Assembly: GCA_943324745.2 (NCBI GenBank)
Contig: CALPMT020000013.1
Span: 1-64,000, forward strand
Origin: Chitinophaga pinensis
GTDB lineage: Bacteria > Bacteroidota > Bacteroidia > Flavobacteriales_D > Crocinitomicaceae
Reading direction: 5' to 3'
Length of the DNA: 64,000 nucleotides
Shown here: positions 55,466-63,315 of the stretch, piece by piece
How positions within the stretch are numbered: the first letter of the stretch is position 1
Layout of the letters: every line of letters starts with the position of its first letter
Made by a program: the position numbers and the translations under genes
The notes under the pieces: model-generated
What the model saw: only the letters and a program-made list of their open reading frames with translations
The model's database searches: none
Told to the model about the DNA's origin: nothing

Positions 55466-57256
55466 ATGACTGATAAAAAAGCTAAAAGTTTTGTATATAA
55501 TTGGACATTCCTAACAATTATTATCGTTGGATTAGTATTGGTGAATATAATAAGTTCATTAGTAAATTTCCGTTATGATGCAACAGAAGATAAACGCTAT
55601 TCATTATCACAAGGAACCATAGAATATTTGTCAAATGATCAGAATTTTTCGGATCGTATTCTGCTGAAAATATATTTAGCTGGTAATTTGCCTGCAGAAT
55701 TAAAAAGGTATAAAATCGCCATTGAAGATAAGTTAAAAGAATTTAAACAATATGCGGGAAAACGCCTAGAATACGAGTTTATCGACCCGATGGAAGGTAC
55801 GGAAGAGGATAGACGTGCACTTTACGAAATTTTGTATAATCGAGGAAAAGGGATCATGCCCATGGAGTTGATGTATATGAAAGACGGTACGAATAATCAA
55901 ATGTTACTTTGGCCTGGAGCCGAATTAGAATATGGAGGTAGTACTGTAAGTCATATTCAATTAATGCCAGGTACACCACAAGGACAATTTTATACATTAA
56001 GTCCAAAATTAGAAGCTCAAATTCAAAATTCAATCAATAATTTAGAATATATAATTCTAAGTTCTATTCGACGAGCAACTCAAAAGTTAAAACCTAGATT
56101 GGCCTTTTTACAAGGACATGGAGAACTTACATTTGCTCAAACACAACGAGCCAGAACGTTAGTTTCACCTTATTATACAGTCGAAGATATTTCGTTAAAT
56201 GATTCAATAGATGCGTTAAAAGGAGTGGAGGGCTTAGTGATTGCAAGGCCAACTCAACCATTTACTGAAAAAGATAAATACATCATCGATCAATTCGTAA
56301 TGAAAGGTGGTAGATTAATGTGTTTTCTTGATAAATTAATTGTTCCTGAAGATTCATTAACTAAAAATGGATTTACACATACGATGAGGCATACTTTAGA
56401 ATTAGATCGTATGTTGTTTGATTATGGAATTAAAATAAATGATAATCTCGTTTTTGATCAAGCGTGCGCACCTAAACATATCCCAACAGCAAAACAGCAA
56501 TTAATACCTTGGTTTTTCGCGGTAAGAGCTTCATCAACGACGCATCCAATTACTAGAAATATAGAACCTGTCTTACTTAAATATACTTCTCAAATCCAAT
56601 TTGTAGGGAATGGAAAAAATGTTAAAAGTCCAATACTTACTTCTTCATCTAATGCGTTAATGACTGGATTAGCTCCTATAATCAGTATTGTTATGCATAA
56701 AGATTATTGGAATAATCCTCAATTTGTTGCTGATCCAACAGATGAAATAAATAAAATTTGTTTAGCGGGATTAGTCGAAGGGAATTTTGATTCACATTTT
56801 AAAAATAGAATCGTGGGTTCCTTCGCTAACAATCCTGAAGCTGGATTTAAAGAAAAAAGTGTAAAGGAAGGGAAGGTATTAGTTGTCGCAAATGGAAGAT
56901 TTATTGAAAATAAATATGATTCAATGCCAAATAAATCTGGAGGATATATGTATAGACCTCGTTCGTTTAACGAATTGAAAATGGATGAAACAATGGCAAG
57001 TTTAAATATGCAGCCTATCATTTATGGAAATCAGGAGTTCTTTCAAAATTTGGTTGACTATATGATGGGAGATAATTCTGTATTAGATTTAAGGAGTAAG
57101 CAAATCGATATTCATGCCATTGATAAAGAAAAAGTAAAACTTGAATCAGGATTTTATAAATTTTTGAATATGTTTATTCCAAGTTTATTAGTATTAATAT
57201 TTGCTGCAATACTTTATATTATTCGTAAAAGAAAATACATTAAAAATGAAAAATAA
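55466..57256 (+). CDS. gldG: GldG, gliding-associated ABC transporter subunit
   Basis: A 596-residue partner of GldF. A transmembrane helix (about 12-30) anchors a long periplasmic part (ABC-type auxiliary domain, with LKPRLAFLQGHGELTFAQ and GLVIARPTQPFTEKDKYIIDQFVMKGGR), and a last helix (about 570-588) precedes basic residues. The protein starts 5 bp after gldF. The layout matches GldG of gliding Bacteroidota. The true role is not fully established even in model species. Confidence 0.9.
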   Translation: MTDKKAKSFVYNWTFLTIIIVGLVLVNIISSLVNFRYDATEDKRYSLSQGTIEYLSNDQNFSDRILLKIYLAGNLPAELKRYKIAIEDKLKEFKQYAGKRLEYEFIDPMEGTEEDRRALYEILYNRGKGIMPMELMYMKDGTNNQMLLWPGAELEYGGSTVSHIQLMPGTPQGQFYTLSPKLEAQIQNSINNLEYIILSSIRRATQKLKPRLAFLQGHGELTFAQTQRARTLVSPYYTVEDISLNDSIDALKGVEGLVIARPTQPFTEKDKYIIDQFVMKGGRLMCFLDKLIVPEDSLTKNGFTHTMRHTLELDRMLFDYGIKINDNLVFDQACAPKHIPTAKQQLIPWFFAVRASSTTHPITRNIEPVLLKYTSQIQFVGNGKNVKSPILTSSSNALMTGLAPIISIVMHKDYWNNPQFVADPTDEINKICLAGLVEGNFDSHFKNRIVGSFANNPEAGFKEKSVKEGKVLVVANGRFIENKYDSMPNKSGGYMYRPRSFNELKMDETMASLNMQPIIYGNQEFFQNLVDYMMGDNSVLDLRSKQIDIHAIDKEKVKLESGFYKFLNMFIPSLLVLIFAAILYIIRKRKYIKNEK

Positions 57257-58265
57257 AAATATTGGTCTCGTAATTGGTTTAGTAATTATTGGTGTACTTG
57301 GTTTTTTTGCGACCAATCTTGTGAGAAATAGAGGTAAATCCGATACAGAATTATTGGAATTTTCTATTAAAGATACCACTTCAATCGATAAGATTGTAAT
57401 TACAGAACCAAGCACCCTTAAAATTTCGCTAATTAAAAAAGAAGGGAAATGGATAAATGGTGACGGTGAAGGTTGTGTTATTCAAGAACCGATCAGAATT
57501 ATGCTTGAAACATTTAAAAACATTCAATTTAAAGGATATGTGCCAGAACATTCTCGAAAAAACATTGTTAAATTAATGTCTTCTATGCATACAAAAGTGG
57601 AGATTTTTCAAAATGGAGAATGGACAAAGACTTGGTATGTAGGGTTTTCAACTCAAGATCATTATGGAACGTATATGTTATTGGAAACTCCTGATGAGAA
57701 AAGCGATTTACCTGTAATTATGAAAGTTAAAGGATTGAACGGAATAATAGATCCAAGGTTTTTTGCAGATAAAAGAAAATGGATGTGTACCAATATTTTT
57801 AATTTATCGCTAGATCAAATCGCAGAGGTTGATGTCAAGTTTTACGATACTCCTATGAGAAGTTTTTCAGTATCCAAAGTAAATGCGACCTACAGTGTGA
57901 AACAAAATGGTAAAAAGCTACCTAAATTGGATACTTCAATGGCTATTCAATATTTAGCAAATTACCGAAAAGTACATTTTGAACTTGCTAATTTTGAACT
58001 AAATCAAAAACAAGTTGATAGTTTAAAAAGTTCTAAACCATTTGGTAAATTGAGTGTGAAAGAAGTGAATGGGCATAGAACGGTTTTAAAAATGTATCGT
58101 ATGCCTGCTGATTCGAAATCAATGAATGATTTTGGCGATTCAGTGAACTACGATCCAAATCGTTTTTGGTGTGAATTACCTTCAGGTGAAATTGTGAAAT
58201 GTCAATATTTTGTATTCAATCCATTGATTATGGGGCATATTTATTTTGCAACGAAACCAGAATAG
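57246..58265 (+). CDS. DUF4340-like membrane-anchored protein of the gld cluster
   Basis: About 339 aa from the Met at 57246. An in-frame upstream start at 57201 would read through the end of gldG. It has one N-terminal helix (IGLVIGLVIIGVLGFFATNLV) and a long periplasmic part with the DUF4340-like phrases KIVITEPSTLKISLIKKEGKW and WYVGFSTQDHYGTYMLLE. The start overlaps the gldG end by 11 bp, so it is the third gene of the operon. It is probably an accessory of the same transporter. Confidence 0.8.
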   Translation: MKNKNIGLVIGLVIIGVLGFFATNLVRNRGKSDTELLEFSIKDTTSIDKIVITEPSTLKISLIKKEGKWINGDGEGCVIQEPIRIMLETFKNIQFKGYVPEHSRKNIVKLMSSMHTKVEIFQNGEWTKTWYVGFSTQDHYGTYMLLETPDEKSDLPVIMKVKGLNGIIDPRFFADKRKWMCTNIFNLSLDQIAEVDVKFYDTPMRSFSVSKVNATYSVKQNGKKLPKLDTSMAIQYLANYRKVHFELANFELNQKQVDSLKSSKPFGKLSVKEVNGHRTVLKMYRMPADSKSMNDFGDSVNYDPNRFWCELPSGEIVKCQYFVFNPLIMGHIYFATKPE

Positions 58266-58282
58266 ATTTTAAAAACTTAATG

Positions 58283-58290
58283 TATCTTTG
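58283..58290 (+). promoter_or_regulatory. Putative -7 element of the dnaN promoter
   Basis: TATCTTTG matches TAnnTTTG, 22 bp before the ATG. Confidence 0.5.
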
Positions 58291-58311
58291 TTCTTATAAA
58301 AAAATATTACT

Positions 58312-59430
58312 ATGAATTTTGTTGTATCAAGTAACGTACTTTTAAAACACTTACAAAGCATCAGTGGTGTATTAACTACGAATAATTCACTTCCAATTTT
58401 AGATAATTTTTTATTTGAAATCGAAGATAATCAGCTAGTAGTTTCTGCATCTGATGTTGAAACAACGATGAAAACAACTTTGGAAGTTCAAGCAACTGAA
58501 TCTGGTAAAATTTGTATACCTGCTAAATTGTTATTGGACATCTTGAAAAACTTACCAGATCAACCTTGTACTTTTTTAGTAGATGCCACATCGTTTGGTG
58601 TTGAAATCTCTTATGATAACGGGAAGTCTAAAATGGTTGGTTATAATGGAGATGATTATCCAAAATCTCCAACAATGCAAGGTGGAAATCAAGTTAAATT
58701 ATCTGCAGAGATTATCTCAAAAGCAATTAATAAAACAATTTTCGCAACAGGTAATGATGAACTTCGACCAGTAATGAGTGGTGTTTATTGTCAATTTTCA
58801 CCATCAGAAATATTATTTGTAGCTACAGATGCTCATAAACTGGTTAGATATAAACGTACAGATATTGTAACGACTTCTAGCGCAGCATTTATTTTACCCA
58901 AAAAACCGCTGAATTTGTTAAAAGCTAATGTTGGTAGTGAAGGAGAAGTATTGGTCGAATTTAATGACTCTAATGCAGTTTTCACATTTGGCGATATCAT
59001 ATTAATGTGTCGATTGGTAGATGGTAAATATCCAAACTATGAGGCGGTTATTCCTAAAGAAAACCCAAATGTTTTGACTGTTGATAGAGGTCTGTTTTTA
59101 AGCTCAATTAAGCGTGTATCTATTTTTGCAAATAAATCGACACATCAAATTAAACTTCATATCGCTGGTTCTGAATTGTCAATTTCTGCTGAAGATTTAG
59201 ATTTTAACAATGAATCTAAAGAACGATTAACTTGCTCTTTTGACGGAGATGATATGGAAATTGGATTTAATGCTCGTTTTTTAATGGAAATGCTTTCGAA
59301 TATGGAGTCTTCTGAAATTAAAATTCAAATGAGTGTTCCAAGTAGAGCTGGATTATTAGTCCCAGCTAACAATGAAAACGAAAATGAAGACATACTGATG
59401 CTTGTAATGCCGGTAATGTTAAATAGATAA
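58312..59430 (+). CDS. dnaN: DNA polymerase III sliding clamp (beta)
   Basis: Ring-shaped clamp (372 aa, normal length) that holds polymerase III on DNA. Three repeated clamp domains are seen, starting with MNFVVSSNVLLKHLQSISGVLTT-like sequence. Other marks are RPVMSGVYCQF, ATDAHKLVRYKR, DGKYPNYEAVIP and the C-terminal MLVMPVMLNR. It is not next to dnaA here. A terminator follows. Confidence 0.97.
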   Translation: MNFVVSSNVLLKHLQSISGVLTTNNSLPILDNFLFEIEDNQLVVSASDVETTMKTTLEVQATESGKICIPAKLLLDILKNLPDQPCTFLVDATSFGVEISYDNGKSKMVGYNGDDYPKSPTMQGGNQVKLSAEIISKAINKTIFATGNDELRPVMSGVYCQFSPSEILFVATDAHKLVRYKRTDIVTTSSAAFILPKKPLNLLKANVGSEGEVLVEFNDSNAVFTFGDIILMCRLVDGKYPNYEAVIPKENPNVLTVDRGLFLSSIKRVSIFANKSTHQIKLHIAGSELSISAEDLDFNNESKERLTCSFDGDDMEIGFNARFLMEMLSNMESSEIKIQMSVPSRAGLLVPANNENENEDILMLVMPVMLNR

Positions 59431-59438
59431 TAATAGTT

Positions 59439-59466
59439 AAGCCATCGTTAAGATGGCTTTTTTAAT
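59439..59466 (+). terminator. Terminator after dnaN
   Basis: AAGCCATC (59439-59446) pairs with GATGGCTT (59452-59459) over a 5-nt loop, followed by a T-run. Confidence 0.9.
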
Positions 59467-59477
59467 TTAAGTGAAAA

Positions 59478-59966
59478 ATGAATACAATACATATCTCTCA
59501 TACAAACATCGCTAAAGCAATTGAAATTGTAGATAATTTAGATGATGATGCATTAGATGCCATTGCTGAAAAATATGCTGAACTGCAACCTGTTTTATTA
59601 GGGTATGCATTATCTGCAGCGCAAGAATATGAAAATGAGCAATTGGAAGGTTTAGTCATCTACTATTTCTGTTTGTTGTCAGAAACGTTTGCACAACAAG
59701 GGGTTAAATGTCGTCAAATTGAAGAAGAAGATTTGGATGCTTTCGAAGTTCCATTTCATGAAATGTTAGATCAATTTTTCGAAGAAGACGATGAGGCAAT
59801 TTTAGAAGACTTTTGTGATCAACCTGATTTAAATCAATTTATTGCGATTGAAATTAGTGAGGAAGACGAGGATGGTACTTCTTTAGATGATGATACTGCC
59901 ACTCAATTATTTATTGTGGCTACTGCAATGATTACTTTATTATCGAGATCGATCATTCTTGAATGA
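59478..59966 (+). CDS. Unknown acidic protein
   Basis: A 162-residue, very acidic protein (many Asp and Glu) predicted to be helical, with no signal peptide, no Cys pair motif and no recognised domain. Its stop overlaps the start of the paaI gene by 4 bp (ATGA), so the two are translated together. I cannot propose a function. Confidence 0.75.
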   Translation: MNTIHISHTNIAKAIEIVDNLDDDALDAIAEKYAELQPVLLGYALSAAQEYENEQLEGLVIYYFCLLSETFAQQGVKCRQIEEEDLDAFEVPFHEMLDQFFEEDDEAILEDFCDQPDLNQFIAIEISEEDEDGTSLDDDTATQLFIVATAMITLLSRSIILE

Positions 59967-60370
59967 AGTCTCCAGAAGAAATCGTAATGTTAATGTATGA
60001 TAATGATGAGTTTAGCTCATTGTTAGGCGTGCAAATCAATGAGGTTTCAAAAGGTAGTATTCAACTTTCTTTAAAATTACAAGAAAAACATACGAATGGT
60101 TTTAAAATTGCGCACGGTGGTATTTGTTATTCATTAGCAGATACCTGTTTAGCATTTGTCGCAAATACATTTGGATTTAAAGCTGTAAGTGTTGAAACTT
60201 CAATATCCCATTTAGTGAAAGTTCAGATAGGTGATCTATTATTAGCGAAATCACACTTGATCCATAAAGGAAATTCATCTGCAGTTTTCGTTGTAGAAAT
60301 TCATAATCAAGAAAATAGATTAGTAGCGCATTTTAAAGGTTCAGTTAGAATCTCTACAGATTTGTGGTAG
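59963..60370 (+). CDS. paaI: PaaI-type acyl-CoA thioesterase
   Basis: Hotdog-fold thioesterase (135 aa) that removes CoA from hydroxyphenylacetyl-CoA or similar dead-end intermediates of the phenylacetate pathway. The key motif is KIAHGGICYSLADTCLAF, with the HGG loop and catalytic Asp, and a later SVETSISHLVKVQIGD. Its presence with paaABCD elsewhere in the window supports a phenylacetate role, although general acyl-CoA thioesterase activity is possible. Confidence 0.88.
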   Translation: MKSPEEIVMLMYDNDEFSSLLGVQINEVSKGSIQLSLKLQEKHTNGFKIAHGGICYSLADTCLAFVANTFGFKAVSVETSISHLVKVQIGDLLLAKSHLIHKGNSSAVFVVEIHNQENRLVAHFKGSVRISTDLW

Positions 60371-60372
60371 TA

Positions 60373-60463
60373 TTAAATATTATTTCTATATTTAAATGTT
60401 GGGTATGTTTAGTTGCATTTGTGATTAATTAACTCATTTTTATATAAGTAGAAATAATATTAA
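60373..60463. promoter_or_regulatory. Long-armed inverted repeat before fadN
   Basis: ttaaatattatttcta (60373-60388) pairs with tagaaataatattaa (60449-60463) apart from one bulged A. The right arm ends 2 bp before the fadN ATG, and the loop is 60 nt. It could be a leader structure or an operator pair. The 95-bp gap has no gene. Confidence 0.5.
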
Positions 60464-60465
60464 GC

Positions 60466-62871
60466 ATGAATAGAAACATTAAGAAAGTTGCAGTTTTGGG
60501 TTCCGGTGTAATGGGTTCAAGAATTGCTTGTCATTTTGCCAATATAGGTTGTGAAGTTGTTCTGTTAGATATTCAACCAAAAGAAATCACAGAAAAGGAA
60601 CTGGGATCAGGGTTAACTCCAGAATCAAAATTATTCAAAAATAGAATAGTAAATGATGCCTTACAATTTGCATTAAAATCAAATCCTTCTCCAATATATT
60701 CTAAAAAATTCGCATCGCGTATTGTTACTGGAAATTTTAGTGATGATATGAATTTGATTGCAAATTGCGATTGGATTATTGAAGTGGTCATAGAAAGATT
60801 AGATATTAAAAAACAGATTTTTGATCAAGTTGAAAATTACAGAAAATCTGGCGCTATAATTTCTTCAAATACTTCAGGGATTCCTATTCATTTAATGTTA
60901 GAAGGAAGATCGGAAGATTTTCAAGCGCATTTTTGTGGGACTCACTTTTTTAATCCGCCGAGATATTTACAATTATTAGAGATTATACCGACTTCCAAAA
61001 CAAATGAAGATGTTATTGCTTTTTTGATGGATTTTGGGAGTAGATTTTTAGGTAAAAAAACAGTTTTGTGTAAAGATACGCCAGCGTTTATTGCCAATAG
61101 GGTAGGTGTTTATTCAATTATGTCTCTTTTTCATTTAGTAGGTGAGATGGGTCTAACGGTAGAAGAAGTTGATAAATTAACAGGTCCTGTGATAGGAAGA
61201 CCGAAATCTGCAACGTTTAGAACATGTGATGTTGTTGGACTTGATACCTTAGTTCATGTTGCAAATGGCTTAAGAGAAAATTGCGTACACGATGAAGAGA
61301 ATGCTACATTTACTTTGCCAAATTATGTTTCTCAAATGGTTGCTAATAATTGGTTAGGTTCCAAATCTAAACAAGGATTTTATAAAAAAGCGACCAACCC
61401 AGAAGGCAAATCCGAAATTTTAACCTTGGATCTTTCAACCTTGGAATATCGTTCTGCTTTAAAAGCAAAGTTTGGTTCGTTAGAACTAGTTAAATCAATT
61501 GATGATTTAAAGAAAAGAACTAAAGCATTGTTTTCAGCGCAAGACAAAGCTGGTGAGTTTTATAGAAAGCTGTTCGGTGGTTTGTTTGCTTACGTCTCTA
61601 ATAGAATTCCAGAGATTTCTGATGAAATCTATAAAATTGATGACGCTTTAAAAGCGGGGTTTGGTTGGGAGTTAGGCCCTTTTGAAACATGGGATGTACT
61701 TGGTGTTGAAGATGGATTGAAATTAATTGAAGCAGCTGGTTGTAAACCTGCTCAATGGGTGTTAGATTTTGTGACTACAGGTCAAAAAACATTTTACACG
61801 CAATGTGATGGAAAGAAATATTTCTACAATCAACTAGTAAAAGAAAATCAAATTATTCCTGGAACTGAGGGTTTAATTATTTTAGACTCCTTAAGAGAAA
61901 CACATACAGTATGGAAGAATTCAGATGTTTCTATTATCGATCTAGGTGAAGGAATCCTAAATGTAGAATTTCACACTAAAATGAATACCATCGGCGGTGG
62001 GGTAGTACAAGGACTTCACAAAGCAATGGATTTAGCGGAAAAAGAATATCGCGGCTTAGTGATCTATAACAATGGACAAAATTTCTCTGCAGGTGCAAAT
62101 GTTGGAATGATATTCATGATGGCGATTGAACAGGAATACGATGAGTTGAATTTTGCGATCAAAGCATTTCAAGATGTGATGATGCGTATTCGTTACAGTA
62201 ATATTCCGGTAGTTGTAGCTCCTCATAATATGGCATTAGGAGGTAGTTGTGAGATGTCTATGCATGCCGATAAGGTTGTTGCTCATGCAGAACTTTACAT
62301 GGGATTGGTTGAGTTTGGTGTTGGATTAATTCCTGGAGGTGGCGGAACAAAAGAATTCGCGAAACGTTTATCGGATGAATTACAAGACGGAGATATAAAA
62401 ATAAATCGTTTTAGAGATAAATTTTTAACAATTGGTCAGGCTAAAGTTTCTACTTCTGCACACGAAGCATTTGAATTAGGATATTTAAGAAAAGGAATTG
62501 ACGAAGTAGTTGTGAGTCGTGATCATCAGTTGTTGCGTGCAAAAAGTGCTTGTTTGGAATTGGCAGATGCAGGCTATATTGCACCGAAAAAAGCTAAAAA
62601 CATTACAGTTTTAGGGAAGGAAGCTTTGGGAATTGTGTATGTAGGTGCGCATTCTATGGTGTCTGGTAATTATATGTCAAAACACGATCAAGTGATTTCA
62701 GAAAAATTAGGATTTGTGTTAGCGGGTGGTGATTTATCTGAGAACACATTAGTATCAGAACAGTACGTATTAGATTTGGAACGCAAGGCATTTTTAGAAC
62801 TTTGTATGGAGAAAAAAACGTTAGAACGACTGCAAAGTATATTGAAACAAGGGAAAATTTTGAGAAATTAG
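60466..62871 (+). CDS. fadN: FadN-type 3-hydroxyacyl-CoA dehydrogenase / enoyl-CoA hydratase
   Basis: Two-domain beta-oxidation enzyme (801 aa) in the FadN order, dehydrogenase first and hydratase second, the reverse of FadB. The NAD loop is VLGSGVMGSRIA (about 9-20), the HAD core has SNTSGIPIH and HFFNPPRYLQLLEI, and a second HAD_C segment lies near 190-300. The enoyl-CoA hydratase part (about 455-690) has NGQNFSAGANVG and GLIPGGGGTKEFA. It hydrates and oxidises enoyl-CoA, giving 3-oxoacyl-CoA for the thiolase FadA. The fadA gene lies 445 bp later, beyond an inserted small gene. Confidence 0.93.
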   Translation: MNRNIKKVAVLGSGVMGSRIACHFANIGCEVVLLDIQPKEITEKELGSGLTPESKLFKNRIVNDALQFALKSNPSPIYSKKFASRIVTGNFSDDMNLIANCDWIIEVVIERLDIKKQIFDQVENYRKSGAIISSNTSGIPIHLMLEGRSEDFQAHFCGTHFFNPPRYLQLLEIIPTSKTNEDVIAFLMDFGSRFLGKKTVLCKDTPAFIANRVGVYSIMSLFHLVGEMGLTVEEVDKLTGPVIGRPKSATFRTCDVVGLDTLVHVANGLRENCVHDEENATFTLPNYVSQMVANNWLGSKSKQGFYKKATNPEGKSEILTLDLSTLEYRSALKAKFGSLELVKSIDDLKKRTKALFSAQDKAGEFYRKLFGGLFAYVSNRIPEISDEIYKIDDALKAGFGWELGPFETWDVLGVEDGLKLIEAAGCKPAQWVLDFVTTGQKTFYTQCDGKKYFYNQLVKENQIIPGTEGLIILDSLRETHTVWKNSDVSIIDLGEGILNVEFHTKMNTIGGGVVQGLHKAMDLAEKEYRGLVIYNNGQNFSAGANVGMIFMMAIEQEYDELNFAIKAFQDVMMRIRYSNIPVVVAPHNMALGGSCEMSMHADKVVAHAELYMGLVEFGVGLIPGGGGTKEFAKRLSDELQDGDIKINRFRDKFLTIGQAKVSTSAHEAFELGYLRKGIDEVVVSRDHQLLRAKSACLELADAGYIAPKKAKNITVLGKEALGIVYVGAHSMVSGNYMSKHDQVISEKLGFVLAGGDLSENTLVSEQYVLDLERKAFLELCMEKKTLERLQSILKQGKILRN

Positions 62872-62897
62872 ACATCAGACCTAAGACTTGAGATGAA
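62870..62897 (+). repeat. Left heptad arm (AGACNNN)
   Basis: Four consecutive 7-mers: agacatc, agaccta, agacttg, agatgaa. They overlap the fadN stop codon and the start codon of the four-helix-bundle gene. The reverse complement matches the GTCT array at 63268-63302 (16 of 19 bases by hand). Confidence 0.7.
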
Positions 62898-63243
62898 GCA
62901 TAATTTTAAAGAATTGTTAGTTTGGAAAAAATCGATTGAATTGGTGAAATCAATTTATCAGATAACCTCAATGTTGCCTTCGGATGAACGATTTGGATTG
63001 ATTAGTCAGATGAATAGGTCTAGCGTTTCAGTTCCCTCAAATATAGCTGAGGGATCAGGTAGAACATCAGATAAAGAGTTTCTTCATTTTTTAAACATTG
63101 CAATTGCTTCATCCTATGAATTAGAAACGCAATTAATTATTACAAATGAGTTGTTTCATGTTGATATTGAATCTGTAATAAAGCAAATTTCAGAAGTTCA
63201 AAAAATGATTTTAGGTCTTAAAAGAAATTTAGAAAATAAATAA
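62893..63243 (+). CDS. Four-helix-bundle protein (23S rRNA IVP / Avd family)
   Basis: A 116-residue protein of the four-helix-bundle family (TIGR02436), which includes proteins encoded in 23S rRNA intervening sequences and the Avd partner of diversity-generating retroelements. Family marks: FKELLVWKKSIELVKSIYQ, FGLISQMNRSSVSVPSNIAEG, GRTSDKEFLHFLNIA and SYELETQL. It is likely to form a pentamer with a positively charged pore as in known members. There is no reverse transcriptase or variable repeat nearby. The gene is flanked by inverted heptad repeats and separates fadN from fadA, so it is probably an insertion rather than part of the operon. Confidence 0.93.
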   Translation: MKHNFKELLVWKKSIELVKSIYQITSMLPSDERFGLISQMNRSSVSVPSNIAEGSGRTSDKEFLHFLNIAIASSYELETQLIITNELFHVDIESVIKQISEVQKMILGLKRNLENK

Positions 63244-63267
63244 TAATTGTAAAACAAATAGTATTCT

Positions 63268-63302
63268 AGTCTGAAGTCTAATGTCTGAAGTCTATAGTCT
63301 AA
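63268..63302 (-). repeat. Right heptad arm (GTCT heptads)
   Basis: Five 7-mers: agtctga, agtctaa, tgtctga, agtctat, agtctaa. Opposite in sense to the left arm at 62870-62897. They lie 13 bp before the fadA ATG. Confidence 0.8.
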
Positions 63303-63315
63303 AAAAAATATAACA

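Noticed and set aside
62893-63243. Diversity-generating retroelement
   Set aside because: The four-helix-bundle gene resembles Avd, but there is no reverse transcriptase gene or template/variable repeat pair within the visible sequence.
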